A DNA stretch of 64,000 nucleotides from Pseudomonas viridiflava (GTDB lineage: Bacteria; Pseudomonadota; Gammaproteobacteria; Pseudomonadales; Pseudomonadaceae). Under the pieces are notes generated by a model. The model did no database searches. It saw only the letters and a program-made list of their open reading frames with translations, and was not told where the DNA came from. Shown piece after piece: positions 17,870-26,980 of this stretch (positions are counted from its first letter, which is position 1; every line of letters begins with the position of its first letter). The DNA lies in assembly GCF_900582195.1 (NCBI RefSeq), contig NZ_UTHA01000188.1, positions 124,001-188,000 of the forward strand, given 5' to 3'. A program made the position numbers and the translations under genes.

Positions 17870-18034
17870 TTAAGCGGCCAGAAAGTAAGAAGCCTCCCAG
17901 CTGTCAGTCTGGAAGGCTTCGCGGCGGTAGCTGCCTTTGCCCTTGGCTGGTCGTTCCTGGCGACTGCGGAACAGGGGCTGGGCGACGATGGATTTGGCCT
18001 TGTTGGGGCCATGTTTCGATGGCTTTTTGCTCAT
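17870..18034 (-). CDS. arfA: Alternative ribosome-rescue factor A
   Basis: A 54-residue basic protein that, as in E. coli, would bring RF2 to ribosomes stalled on mRNA lacking a stop codon when trans-translation fails. The family signature PLFRSRQERPAKGKGSYRREAF is recognisable, and the N-terminus (KKPSKHGPNKAKSIVAQ) is Lys-rich. The coding sequence contains a 12-base-pair hairpin over codons for EAFQTDSWEAS, leaving only YFLAA and the stop beyond it. In E. coli such a hairpin makes arfA mRNA itself non-stop, so that ArfA is made only when tmRNA fails. The ATG at 18034 is the only sensible start. Confidence 0.88.
   Translation of the reverse strand: MSKKPSKHGPNKAKSIVAQPLFRSRQERPAKGKGSYRREAFQTDSWEASYFLAA
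17889..17920 (-). promoter_or_regulatory. Hairpin inside arfA coding sequence
   Basis: On the sense (minus) strand GAAGCCTTCCAG pairs with CTGGGAGGCTTC across an 8-base loop: 12 pairs, one of them G-T. It ends six codons before the arfA stop codon is completed. By analogy with E. coli arfA it is a cleavage or termination site that truncates the message. Confidence 0.75.
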
Positions 18035-18128
18035 GAGGATTCTCTTGAGTGAGTGAGTTTTGCGGGGGAAATAATCTGCTGATGTTGGGCGTCTGTCCAG
18101 TCCCTGATATGTAGGAATGTTCTGACGC

Positions 18129-18194
18129 TTTCGCAGGCAAGCTCGCTCCCACATTTGGAATGCATTTCAATGTGGGAGCGAGCTTGCTCGCGAA
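18129..18194. repeat. REP doublet between holA and arfA
   Basis: Inverted pair of the GTGGGAGCGAGCTTGCTCGCGAA core with a short palindromic spacer (CATTTGGAATGCATTTCAATG). The left copy has a small mismatch (TCGCAGGCAAGCTCGCTCCCAC). Confidence 0.85.
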
Positions 18195-18217
18195 TGGCCG
18201 TTATGCGGTAGAGCAGG

Positions 18218-19255
18218 TTATTCGGCGGGGAGTGTCAGACGCTGGCCAGACATCAATAACGCCAAGCGGCTCAGACTCATCCACGGCGAACCGGCCGCCT
18301 GACCTTTGATCTGCGCATCGATACGCTGCGCCTCAAGCAACAACTGCGCCCAGCGTTGCGCCGAGTAGCGTTGCAGGGCTTTGCTCATCAACGGTTTGCG
18401 CTTGTCCCAGACCGGCGGTTTCGCCTGGCTGAAACACTTGTCCAGCGGCGTGCCCTGGCTGTACTGCAACGAGATATTGGCCAGCAGCCGCAGCTCCCGC
18501 GCCAGTGCCCAGAGAATCACCGGTGGCTCGACACCCTCGCCACGCAAGCCTTCCAGCATGCGCAAGGCATGGGCCGGCTCGCCGTTGAGCACGGCGTCGG
18601 TCAAACCGAACACGTCAAAACGCGCACTGTCGGCCACAGCGGCCTGCACGGTTTCGACAGTGATCTGGCCACCTTCGGCCATCAACTTGAGTTTTTCGAT
18701 TTCCTGCGCGGCAGCGAGCAGGTTGCCTTCGACACGTGCAGCAATCAATTCGACCGCGTCCTGGCTGGCCGACAACCCGGCCTGAGACAAGCGCTGACGA
18801 ATCCAGCTCGGCAGCTGATTGGCATCCACCGGCCAGATCTGAATGAACTGGGTTTGCTGGCCTTCAACCAGGGCCTTGCCCCACTTGGTCTTCTGCGCAC
18901 TGCCATCGAGTTTAGGCAGGCTGATCAGCAGCACAGTGTCTTCAGCCGGACGCGAGCAGTACTCAATGAGTGCAGCAGCGCCCTTGTCGCCAGGTTTGCC
19001 CGAAGGCAGGCGCAGTTCCAGCAGGCGTTTTTCAGCAAACAGCGACATGCTGGCGCCGGCCTGCAACAACGTGCCCCAATCGAAATTGGCGTCGGCAGCA
19101 AAGACCTGGCGTTCGTCAAAACCTTGTTGGCGCGCAGCACTGCGGATGGCGTCGGCGGCTTCCTGGCACAGCAGCGGGTCATCGCCACTGATGATGTAGA
19201 CCGGGCCGAGAGCGCCTTGCAGGTGTTTGCCGAGTTGGGCGGGAGCGAGCTTCAT
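18218..19255 (-). CDS. holA: DNA polymerase III subunit delta
   Basis: The 345-residue delta subunit opens the beta sliding clamp within the clamp loader. Family features are the N-terminal MKLAPAQLGKHL and VYIISGDDPLLCQEAADAIR segment, the clamp-binding tip (QAGASMSLFAEKRLLELRLP) and the AAA-like helical regions to the C-terminus. As is normal for delta, there is no functional Walker A motif. It is leftward, 39 bases after lptE, forming the usual leuS-lptE-holA group. Confidence 0.95.
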   Translation of the reverse strand: MKLAPAQLGKHLQGALGPVYIISGDDPLLCQEAADAIRSAARQQGFDERQVFAADANFDWGTLLQAGASMSLFAEKRLLELRLPSGKPGDKGAAALIEYCSRPAEDTVLLISLPKLDGSAQKTKWGKALVEGQQTQFIQIWPVDANQLPSWIRQRLSQAGLSASQDAVELIAARVEGNLLAAAQEIEKLKLMAEGGQITVETVQAAVADSARFDVFGLTDAVLNGEPAHALRMLEGLRGEGVEPPVILWALARELRLLANISLQYSQGTPLDKCFSQAKPPVWDKRKPLMSKALQRYSAQRWAQLLLEAQRIDAQIKGQAAGSPWMSLSRLALLMSGQRLTLPAE

Positions 19256-19294
19256 AAGAAAGGTCGAACGGGGCGCCTGAGCGCCCCGAACGTC

Positions 19295-19900
19295 TTACTG
19301 CTGCGGGATTTCGAGCGGCGACTGACGCGGGGTTTCCGCTTCAGCCTTCTGCGCCGCATTCAGCGCGTCGGCTTCAGCCTTGGCGCGGTCGTTGGCGGCT
19401 TGCTGCAGTTGTTGCAGCTGGCCCGGCGTCAGTTGCTGCAGACGCAGCATCATGCGTTGAACCAGTTCGCGAGTGGTTTCGCGACGAGCGTCGTTGGCTT
19501 CCTGATCGGAGCCCACGAGGTTGTTACCGTCGTGGATAAACACTTTCTGAACTTCAAGTTTGTCGCTGAGCAGTTGCAGGTTCTTGTCGCCACGGATCTC
19601 ATAGTTCAGAACAGTGTTGACCTGATACTCGCCCGTACGACCGGCACCGGCGTAGCTGAGGATGCGCTGGCTCTCCTGCTGGTCAGCCAGGTAAAGCTTG
19701 TATGGAGCACCGCTGTAAACCTTGACGCCGCTCGATTCCAGTACCTGGCGCAGTTGCGTGACCGTCTCGCCGTAGGCGTTGCGGGCGCTCAGATCAAGTT
19801 CCTTGATCGTCAGTTCATTGGTGCCGGTGCCGCGCAGCTGGAAACCGCAGGCGCTCAAGAGAACGGCGAGGCCCATCACCAGCAGATTGCGTTTGATCAT
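19295..19900 (-). CDS. lptE: LPS-assembly lipoprotein LptE
   Basis: An outer-membrane lipoprotein of 201 residues that plugs the LptD barrel and helps place lipopolysaccharide on the cell surface. The lipobox is LLSAC at residue 18, followed by GFQLRGTG, the family hallmark. The last 50 residues are rich in Gln and Ala and are probably a helical or disordered tail. It lies between leuS and holA as in other gammaproteobacteria. Confidence 0.94.
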   Translation of the reverse strand: MIKRNLLVMGLAVLLSACGFQLRGTGTNELTIKELDLSARNAYGETVTQLRQVLESSGVKVYSGAPYKLYLADQQESQRILSYAGAGRTGEYQVNTVLNYEIRGDKNLQLLSDKLEVQKVFIHDGNNLVGSDQEANDARRETTRELVQRMMLRLQQLTPGQLQQLQQAANDRAKAEADALNAAQKAEAETPRQSPLEIPQQ

Positions 19901-19987
19901 TGTGTTGCTCCCCTTGAAACCAGGTAGGCCGACCGTGCGGCCCGAAAGGTTTTATCTGGCGTCAGGCGAGCCTGACGCTCAATCCAA

Positions 19988-22594
19988 TTAGCTGGCGACG
20001 ATATTGACCAGTTTCCCGGGCACTACGATCACTTTACGAATGGTCAGACCATCGACGAAACGCAGTACGTTTTCGTTGGCACGGGCTGCCGCTTCAACTT
20101 CCTCACGCGTTGCGCTGGCTGGCATGTCGATCTGACCGCGCAGCTTGCCGTTGACCTGGATCACCAGGGTCAGGCTGTCCTGCACCAAGGCGCTTTCGTC
20201 CACCGCTGGCCAACCGGCGTCGATCACTGCGTCGGCGTGACCGAGCTGATTCCACAGTTCGTGGCTGATATGCGGCGTGATCGGCGCCAGCAACAGCGTG
20301 ACAGCTTCCAGACCTTCGTGAATCAGCGCACGGTCCTGTTCGGTGCCTTGTGCGGCTTTTTCCAGCACGTTCATCAGTGTCATCACTTGAGCGATGGCAG
20401 TGTTGAATTTGTGGTTCTGGCCGACGTCATGGCTGGCCTGTTTGATGGCCAGATGGATAGCACGGCGCACGGCCTTCTGCTCGTCGTTCAGGCTGGCGAT
20501 GTCCAGTTTGCCCGGCAGACCCTGAGAAACGTGAGCTTGCGCCAGACGCCAGACGCGTTTGAGGAAACGGTGCGAACCTTCGACGCCGGAGTCGGACCAC
20601 TCGGCGCTCATGTCTGGCGGCGAAGCGAACATCATGAACAGGCGGCAGGTGTCGGCGCCGAACTGATCGATCATCGATTGCGGGTCAACGCCGTTGTTCT
20701 TCGACTTGGCCATTTTCTCGGTGCCGCCGATTTCCACCGGCAGGCCGTCGGACTTCAGTTTGGCGCTGATGACCTTGGCTTTGCTGTCACGCTCGAGTTC
20801 TACGTCTGCCGGGTTGAACCAGGTATAGGCACCATTGGCTTCGCGACGGTAGTAAGTCTCGGCGATCACCATGCCTTGGGTCAGCAGGTTCTTGAACGGC
20901 TCGTTGGAGCTGACCAAACCTTCGTCACGCATCAGCTTGTGGAAGAAGCGCGCGTAGAGCAGGTGCAGAATCGCGTGTTCGATACCGCCAATGTACTGAT
21001 CGACCGGCAGCCAGTGATCGGCGGCGGATTTTTCCACCAGGCCACCTTCAAAGTGCGGCGAGGCGTAACGGGCGTAGTACCACGACGACTCGACGAAGGT
21101 GTCCATGGTGTCGGTTTCACGCTTGGCAGGCTGGCCGCATTTCGGGCAACTGCATTCGTAAAACTCAGGCATGCGCGCCAGCGGCGAACCGGCGCCGTCC
21201 GGCACTACGTCTTCCGGCAGGACCACAGGCAATTGATCTTCCGGCACCGGCACGTCACCGCAGGCATCGCAGTGGATGATCGGGATCGGGCAGCCCCAGT
21301 AGCGCTGACGGCTGATGCCCCAATCGCGCAGGCGGAACTGGGTACGCGAGGCGCCCAGTTCTTTCTTGATCAGGGCCACTTCCATGGCGTCGAACGCGCC
21401 GGCGAAGTCGAGACCGTCAAATTCACCGGAGTTGATCAGCGTGCCGTGCTCGCCGTAGGCGTCTTGCCACGGGGCCGGGTTGGTATCGCCGGAGCTGGTA
21501 CGCACCACCGATTTGACCGGCAGGTTGTACTTGTGGGCGAATTCGAAATCGCGCTCGTCGTGCGCCGGTACGGCCATTACAGCGCCGTCGCCGTAGTGCA
21601 TCAGCACGTAGTTGGCGACCCACACCGGGAGTTTTTCACCGGTCAGCGGGTGCTCGACGAACAGGCCGGTCGGCAGGCCTTTCTTCTCTTGCGTGGCGAC
21701 GTCGGCTTCGGCGACGCTGCCGCCCTTGCATTCAGCGATGAACGCTTGCAGCTCAGGATTGTTTTTCGCAGCCAGGGTCGCCAGCGGGTGCTCGGCAGCC
21801 ACGGCGACGTAAGTCGCGCCCATCAGGGTGTCCGGACGGGTGGTGAAGACTTTGAGGGTGCCGGCTTCGCCGATCGAGTCGACGTTGTACGGGAACTGCA
21901 CTTCCATGCCGCGGGATTTGCCGATCCAGTTACGCTGCATGGTCTTGACCTGTTCAGGCCAGCCCGTCAGCTCATCGAGGCTCTCCAGCAGCTCATCCGC
22001 GTAGGCGGTGATCTTGAAGTAGTACATCGGGATTTCGCGCTTTTCGATCAGCGCGCCGGAACGCCAGCCGCGACCGTCGATGACCTGTTCGTTAGCGAGA
22101 ACGGTCTGGTCGATCGGGTCCCAGTTCACGGTGCCGTTTTTACGGTAGATCACGCCTTTTTCGAACAGGCGCGTGAACAGCCATTGTTCCCAGCGGTAGT
22201 AATCCGGCTTGCAGGTGGTGACTTCGCGCGACCAGTCGACCGCCAGACCCAGGCTGCGCAGCTGGGTTTTCATGTAGGCGATGTTTTCGTAGGTCCACTT
22301 GGCCGGTGCGACGTTGTTCTTCATCGCGGCGTTTTCCGCCGGCATGCCGAACGCGTCCCAACCCATCGGTTGCAGAACGTTCTTGCCGAGCATGCGCTGG
22401 TAGCGGGAGATCACGTCGCCGATGGTGTAGTTGCGCACGTGCCCCATGTGTAGCTTGCCGCTGGGGTAAGGGAACATCGACAGGCAGTAGTAGGTTTCCT
22501 TGCCTGGCTGTTCACTGACTTCAAAGGACTTTTGCTCGTCCCAGAACGACTGGGCGGCGGCTTCGATTTCACGGGGCTGATATTGTTCGTGCAT
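19988..22594 (-). CDS. leuS: Leucine--tRNA ligase
   Basis: A class I aminoacyl-tRNA synthetase of 868 residues. The HIGH motif appears as HMGHVRNY near residue 49 and the KMSKS loop as KMAKSKNNGVDP. The CP1 editing domain between them includes the LMGATYVAVAAEHPLA region with the threonine-rich strand (TTRPDTLMG) that edits mischarged norvaline and isoleucine. The frame continues to 22636 but the ATG at 22594 gives MHEQYQPREIE, the standard N-terminus. Confidence 0.97.
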   Translation of the reverse strand: MHEQYQPREIEAAAQSFWDEQKSFEVSEQPGKETYYCLSMFPYPSGKLHMGHVRNYTIGDVISRYQRMLGKNVLQPMGWDAFGMPAENAAMKNNVAPAKWTYENIAYMKTQLRSLGLAVDWSREVTTCKPDYYRWEQWLFTRLFEKGVIYRKNGTVNWDPIDQTVLANEQVIDGRGWRSGALIEKREIPMYYFKITAYADELLESLDELTGWPEQVKTMQRNWIGKSRGMEVQFPYNVDSIGEAGTLKVFTTRPDTLMGATYVAVAAEHPLATLAAKNNPELQAFIAECKGGSVAEADVATQEKKGLPTGLFVEHPLTGEKLPVWVANYVLMHYGDGAVMAVPAHDERDFEFAHKYNLPVKSVVRTSSGDTNPAPWQDAYGEHGTLINSGEFDGLDFAGAFDAMEVALIKKELGASRTQFRLRDWGISRQRYWGCPIPIIHCDACGDVPVPEDQLPVVLPEDVVPDGAGSPLARMPEFYECSCPKCGQPAKRETDTMDTFVESSWYYARYASPHFEGGLVEKSAADHWLPVDQYIGGIEHAILHLLYARFFHKLMRDEGLVSSNEPFKNLLTQGMVIAETYYRREANGAYTWFNPADVELERDSKAKVISAKLKSDGLPVEIGGTEKMAKSKNNGVDPQSMIDQFGADTCRLFMMFASPPDMSAEWSDSGVEGSHRFLKRVWRLAQAHVSQGLPGKLDIASLNDEQKAVRRAIHLAIKQASHDVGQNHKFNTAIAQVMTLMNVLEKAAQGTEQDRALIHEGLEAVTLLLAPITPHISHELWNQLGHADAVIDAGWPAVDESALVQDSLTLVIQVNGKLRGQIDMPASATREEVEAAARANENVLRFVDGLTIRKVIVVPGKLVNIVAS

Positions 22595-22850
22595 GGCTAC
22601 TTTTGTACTGGATAGGGGTGGCCTAATCCTCTTCAACGCAGGTTCCGGGGTTGGCCCGGACGAGCTGGAAGTGGAATTACAGGAAGCGCCGTAGCATACA
22701 TGACCGCGCTTGGCCTAGGGAAACCCTGATTACAGCTGTTTTGTCCCGGCAATTGCGTGGCGAGGGCCGTTGGTCGCGGCGTGCAGCCGGTTTGTGCAGC
22801 GAAGCTAAGCTCTAACTGGGGAGTGAGTCTTATCTTCAATGAGGTGAGGG

Positions 22851-23174
22851 ATGGTGGAGCAACGGCAAAAAAAAGTGACTAGACCCGAGTTGTACGAAAG
22901 GTTGATCGACCGTCTGGGTATGGCCCTGGACGCTGTAAAAACCGCTGACCGGCTGCGCGACGAGCGCCCCCTGGAACTGGAATTGCGTGGCTTGAGCCCC
23001 GCTGAGTTCAAACTGGTCAAGGCCTATCTGGATCGCAGTGAACGTGAATCGCACGGATGCCTGTCACAAGCAGTGAAGCAGCTCGATGCAGCACATTCGG
23101 CCAAGGTCATCTGGCTCAAGGACAAGGCGCCCGGCAGAGACACCGTCAAGGTTCGCTCTGTGCAGGCCAAGTAA
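22851..23174 (+). CDS. Hypothetical protein, 107 residues
   Basis: I do not recognise a family. The protein is soluble, highly charged (Lys and Arg about a quarter of residues) and predicted helical. It begins MVEQRQKKVTRPELYERL after a good ribosome site (GAGGTGAGGG). A conserved-looking core is LELELRGLSPAEFKLVKAYLD. It lies divergent from leuS and before the DUF218 gene, a position where a small hypothetical gene is also found in other Pseudomonas as I recall, so it is likely real. Confidence 0.7.
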   Translation: MVEQRQKKVTRPELYERLIDRLGMALDAVKTADRLRDERPLELELRGLSPAEFKLVKAYLDRSERESHGCLSQAVKQLDAAHSAKVIWLKDKAPGRDTVKVRSVQAK

Positions 23175-23256
23175 GCGCATGGCAGGTCAAGAACCGGATC
23201 TTTTTCTACAGGATCCCACCTATTGGTTGTAACGCATTATTAACACTCTTAGGCTT

Positions 23257-23278
23257 CGGGCATCTGTGGAGATGCCCG
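23257..23278 (+). promoter_or_regulatory. Hairpin over the ribosome site of the DUF218 gene
   Basis: CGGGCATCT and AGATGCCCG form a perfect 9-base-pair stem with the loop GTGG. It ends directly at the ATG (23279), and the only Shine-Dalgarno-like bases (GTGGAG) lie in its loop and right arm. It could control translation, or be the terminator of the gene before it, though the T run downstream is short. Confidence 0.45.
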
Positions 23279-24034
23279 ATGCCTTTTCGTTATTTCATCA
23301 AACAACTTTTATTGCCGCCCGGCATTCTTTTGCTGTTGTTGCTTGCTGCGTGGTGGCTGCGCCGCTCTCGGCCGCGCCTGGCTGGCGTGTGCTTTGCGCT
23401 TGGACTTGGCGGATTGTGGCTGATGAGCCTGCCAGTGGTCGTGCAGTGGGGCGCGAAAGCGCTGGAACGCGAGCCTCCGTTGGCCCGTGTAGAGTGGGTG
23501 ACGTTGGCGCAGCGGGCTGACGCGATTGTGGTGCTGGGTTCCGGGCGCGAGCGCGGTGATCTGGCGTGGGGCGAGGATCAGCCGACCGGGGTGGGGCTTG
23601 AGCGCCAGCGTTACGCCGCGCGGCTGGCGAAGGCATCCGGTTTGCCGATTCTGACCACGGGAGGCCTGCATTACGGTACGCCGCCGACTGAGGCGAAGCT
23701 GATGGCGGATTCGCTGCGCGACGACTTTGGCGTGGTGGTGCGCTGGCAGGAAGGTGAAAGCCGTACCACCTGGGAAAACGCTAAGTTCACCGCCGATATT
23801 CTCTTGCCGCAGGGGATCAAGCGCGTGGTTGTCGTCACCCAGGCCTGGCACATGCCGCGCTCGGTGTGGAGTTTTCAGCAGGCAGGGTTTGAAGTGGTGC
23901 CGGCGCCGGTCGGCTTTTTGGGCACGGATAACGCGAGGCCGTTTGGTGGCTGGTTGCCGGAATTCAAATCGATCTGGCAGAGCGGGCAGTTGCTGAATGA
24001 AGCGGTGGGCCAGGTGGGGTATTCACTGTTCTAG
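23279..24034 (+). CDS. YdcF/ElyC family DUF218 membrane protein
   Basis: A 251-residue protein with two N-terminal membrane helices (FIKQLLLPPGILLLLLLAAW and a second near residue 40) and a periplasmic DUF218 domain. The domain has the typical DAIVVLGSG, LTTGG, E.SRTTWENA and VVTQAWHMPRS motifs. Relatives include ElyC and SanA, which are involved in envelope integrity and the fate of lipid carriers; the exact reaction is not known. The ATG at 23279 opens the first membrane helix. Confidence 0.85.
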   Translation: MPFRYFIKQLLLPPGILLLLLLAAWWLRRSRPRLAGVCFALGLGGLWLMSLPVVVQWGAKALEREPPLARVEWVTLAQRADAIVVLGSGRERGDLAWGEDQPTGVGLERQRYAARLAKASGLPILTTGGLHYGTPPTEAKLMADSLRDDFGVVVRWQEGESRTTWENAKFTADILLPQGIKRVVVVTQAWHMPRSVWSFQQAGFEVVPAPVGFLGTDNARPFGGWLPEFKSIWQSGQLLNEAVGQVGYSLF

Positions 24035-24055
24035 CGCTGATTCACTCAGGTGGAT

Positions 24056-24088
24056 TGATCGTTCCCACGCGGAGCGTGGGAACGATCA
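24056..24088. repeat. Palindromic repeat TTCCCACGC-GCGTGGGAA family
   Basis: A perfect 15-base-pair stem (TGATCGTTCCCACGC and its complement) with a 3-base loop lies between the convergent DUF218 gene and lnt. It could serve as a bidirectional terminator. Related hairpins occur at 29972-30066. Confidence 0.75.
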
Positions 24089-24102
24089 TTGTCGGGGGGG
24101 CT

Positions 24103-25626
24103 TTAAAGGGTTTTCGACATCCGGCTGGCCATCAGTGCCCAGCCAAACAACAGCACGCACAGGATGATCAACGGCCACGAACGCCATTGCAGGTATGGCG
24201 TCAGGTTATGCATCGGCACCACCTCACCGTACAAAACACCCTGTTCAAACTGTGGAATCTGCTCGGTGATCTGCCCAAACGGGTTGATCAAACCGGTCAC
24301 ACCGTTGTTGGTCGCGCGGATCATCCAGCGCCCGGCCTCAAGCGCACGCATCTGTGCCATCTGCAAATGCTGCAGTGGACCAATCGAGGTACCAAACCAG
24401 GTGTCATTACTGATCGTCAGTAGCAGGTCACTGCGCGCCGACAGACCAGCGGCAAACTCCGGATAAACCACTTCGTAGCAGATGAAGGGCGCGATCTGAT
24501 AACCCTTGGCCTGCAACAACGCCTGATCGGCCGGGCCGCGGGCAAAATCGGACATCGGCAGATCGAAGAAGGCGATCAGCCCGCGCAATACATCCTGCAG
24601 CGGCACGTATTCACCGAATGGCACCAGTTTCTGCTTCAGGTAAGTGCCATCGCCTTCGCCGACCACGGTGATGCCGTTGAAGAAGCGTTTTTCATGACGA
24701 ACGGTTTCGCGGATCGGCACGCCGGTGATCAGCGCCGATTTACGCTCGGCGGCGAAGGTGCCCATCATGTTCAGGTAGCCCTCGGCGGACTCCTTGAGTA
24801 CCGGTACGGCGGTTTCCGGCCAGATCAACAGGTCAACCGGTTTCGAGCGGAAACTCAGATCGCGGTAAAGCGCCAACTGCGCGTTGAGTTCGGCCGGGTC
24901 CCATTTCATGCTTTGCGCGACGTTGCCCTGAATCGCGGCAACACTCAGCGGCGCACCGGACGGGCTGGTCCAGGCGTGGTTCTTGAGCGCAATGCCGGCC
25001 ACCCATGGCCCCGCCAGCAACACCAGACCGGCAACGACAAAGGCCTTGCGCCCGCTTTGCAGCAAGCGCCGCGCGTTGTAGATCAGTGCTGCGGTCAATG
25101 CCAGAACGAACGACACCAGCCACATGCCACCGACCGGCGCAAGCCCGGCCAATGGACCGTCGAGCTGACTGTAACCCGAGTACAACCACGGAAAACCCGT
25201 GAGGAACCAGCCGCGAAACGCTTCCTGGCCCACCCACAGCGCGGCGAATGCCAAGGCATCGGCTACCGGAGCTTCATTGCGGCGCAACCAGCGCGCCCAC
25301 AACCAGGCCGGCAGCGCAAAGAACCAGGCGATCGCTGCGGTAAACAGCAGCATCAGGAACCCGGCCAGCAGCACCGAAGCGCCGCCGAAATGGTGAATAC
25401 TGTAATAGATCCAGCTGGTGCCGGCGCCGAACAGGCCGAAACCGAAGCACCAGCCACGGCCCAGCGCCTGACGCGGACTCAGCTCGCGCAAACCGGCATA
25501 GAACAAGCCGACCGCCAGCAAAGCCAGCGGCCAGATGTTGAATGGTGCCAGAGCGAAGGTGGTGATTGCACCGGCCGCCACGGCCAGCAGGTTACCGGGC
25601 CAGCCGGGGCGGGTTGTCCAGCGCAT
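24103..25626 (-). CDS. lnt: Apolipoprotein N-acyltransferase
   Basis: A 507-residue inner-membrane enzyme that adds the third acyl chain to the N-terminal cysteine of lipoproteins. Six or so N-terminal membrane helices are followed by a nitrilase-like periplasmic domain with the catalytic triad: Glu in LIWPETAVP, Lys in YLKQKLVPFGEYVP and Cys in PFICYEVVYPE. It follows corC by 14 bases, as in E. coli. Confidence 0.96.
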   Translation of the reverse strand: MRWTTRPGWPGNLLAVAAGAITTFALAPFNIWPLALLAVGLFYAGLRELSPRQALGRGWCFGFGLFGAGTSWIYYSIHHFGGASVLLAGFLMLLFTAAIAWFFALPAWLWARWLRRNEAPVADALAFAALWVGQEAFRGWFLTGFPWLYSGYSQLDGPLAGLAPVGGMWLVSFVLALTAALIYNARRLLQSGRKAFVVAGLVLLAGPWVAGIALKNHAWTSPSGAPLSVAAIQGNVAQSMKWDPAELNAQLALYRDLSFRSKPVDLLIWPETAVPVLKESAEGYLNMMGTFAAERKSALITGVPIRETVRHEKRFFNGITVVGEGDGTYLKQKLVPFGEYVPLQDVLRGLIAFFDLPMSDFARGPADQALLQAKGYQIAPFICYEVVYPEFAAGLSARSDLLLTISNDTWFGTSIGPLQHLQMAQMRALEAGRWMIRATNNGVTGLINPFGQITEQIPQFEQGVLYGEVVPMHNLTPYLQWRSWPLIILCVLLFGWALMASRMSKTL

Positions 25627-25640
25627 TTCAGTCCTTAGAT

Positions 25641-26480
25641 TTACCGAGCGATAGGGGTCAGTCGCAGCAAATGAATCCGACGGCTGTCGGCGTTCAGAAT
25701 GCGGAAACGATAGGCGCCGATTTCGGTGATTTCGTTGCGTTTTGGCAAGTGTCCGAACGCGCTCATCACCAGACCGCCGACCGTGTCGAACTCGTCATCG
25801 GAGAATTCGCTGTCGAAGAACTCGTTGAAGTTCTCGATCGGCGTCAGGGCCTTGATCAGGAAGTCACCACTGGGCAGCGGCTTGATGTAGCTGTCTTCTT
25901 CGACGTCGTGCTCGTCTTCGATATCGCCGACGATCTGTTCCAGCACGTCTTCAATCGTTACCAGGCCGGCCACGCCGCCGTATTCGTCGATGACGATGGC
26001 CATGTGGTTATGGTTGGCGCGGAATTCACGCAGCAACACGTTCAGGCGCTTGGACTCCGGCACGAACGTGGCCGGGCGCAGCAGGTCCTTGATGTTGAAG
26101 CTGTCGCCGTTTTCCTTGAGGATCAGCGGCAGCAGGTCCTTGGCCAGCAGCACGCCCATCACGTCGTCATGGCTTTCGCCGATGACCGGATAACGCGAGT
26201 GGGCCGAGTCGACCACGGCCGGGAGGAATTCACGGGGTGTCTGGGTCGCCTTGATGCTGATCATCTGCGAGCGCGGCACCATGATGTCGCGTACTTGCAG
26301 GTCAGCCACCTGAATGGCGCCTTCGACGATGGCCAGCGCTTCGCTGTCCAGCAGTTTGTTCTGATGTGCATCACGCAGCAGCTCTAGCAGCTCCTGACGG
26401 TTCTTCGGCTCGTGGGCAAAAGCCTGGGTCAGTTTACCCAGCCATGACTTCTGCCCGTTGCTCGATCGATCTTCGCTCAT
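25641..26480 (-). CDS. corC: CorC/YbeX family CBS-domain protein
   Basis: A 279-residue cytosolic protein with two CBS domains (about 70-190; VRDIMVPRSQM, FVPESKRLNVLLREFR, VDEYGGVAGLVTIEDVLEQIVGDI) and a C-terminal transporter-associated domain (from about 200). The family is tied to magnesium and cobalt efflux and, in E. coli, to ribosome-related functions of the ybeZYX operon. It starts 6 bases after the ybeY stop. Confidence 0.94.
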   Translation of the reverse strand: MSEDRSSNGQKSWLGKLTQAFAHEPKNRQELLELLRDAHQNKLLDSEALAIVEGAIQVADLQVRDIMVPRSQMISIKATQTPREFLPAVVDSAHSRYPVIGESHDDVMGVLLAKDLLPLILKENGDSFNIKDLLRPATFVPESKRLNVLLREFRANHNHMAIVIDEYGGVAGLVTIEDVLEQIVGDIEDEHDVEEDSYIKPLPSGDFLIKALTPIENFNEFFDSEFSDDEFDTVGGLVMSAFGHLPKRNEITEIGAYRFRILNADSRRIHLLRLTPIAR

Positions 26481-26485
26481 AGCGA

Positions 26486-26980
26486 TTACTCTGAATCCTT
26501 TGTTGTAACGATAGGGGATGTGTCGGTTTCGTCGTCCGCGTACGGATCGGGATAACCCAGTTCGGCAAGCAACTCGCGTTCCAGTGCTTCCATTTCCTCG
26601 GCTTCTTCGTCATCTATATGGTCGTAACCGAGCAGATGCAAGCAGCCGTGAATGACCAGATGCGCCCAGTGGGCCTTTAGTTCCTTGCCTTGTTCGGCGG
26701 CTTCACGCTCGACCACCGCCACGCAGATCACCAGATCGCCCAGCAGCGGGATGTCGAGAAACTCGTCGGGTACTTCGGCCGGGAACGACAGGACGTTGGT
26801 CGCGTAATCCTTGTGGCGCCAGGTGTGGTTGAGCTCGCGGCCTTCTTCCTCGTCGACCAGACGAATGGTCATTTCCGAGTCGGCGGTACGCTGGCGCAGG
26901 GCCAGTTCGCACCACAGGCGGAAGTCGGCCTCGCTCGGCGCGTTCGCTTCAGTCGCGATTTGCAGGTCTAGCTCAAGCAT
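26486..26980 (-). CDS. ybeY: Endoribonuclease YbeY
   Basis: A zinc-dependent RNase of 164 residues needed for 16S rRNA 3' maturation and ribosome quality control. The metal-binding motif HGCLHLLGYDH (H-x3-H-x5-H) is intact and preceded by LGDLVICVAVVEREA. The ATG at 26980 (MLELDLQIA) overlaps the phoH 3' end by 8 bases. The acidic C-terminal tail (ADDETDTSPI) is longer than in E. coli. Confidence 0.95.
   Translation of the reverse strand: MLELDLQIATEANAPSEADFRLWCELALRQRTADSEMTIRLVDEEEGRELNHTWRHKDYATNVLSFPAEVPDEFLDIPLLGDLVICVAVVEREAAEQGKELKAHWAHLVIHGCLHLLGYDHIDDEEAEEMEALERELLAELGYPDPYADDETDTSPIVTTKDSE

Noticed and set aside
20237..22453. A 738-codon plus-strand frame opposite leuS
   Set aside because: It lies entirely antisense to leuS, whose motifs are intact, and its translation shows no recognisable family. 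It is a product of high GC third positions.
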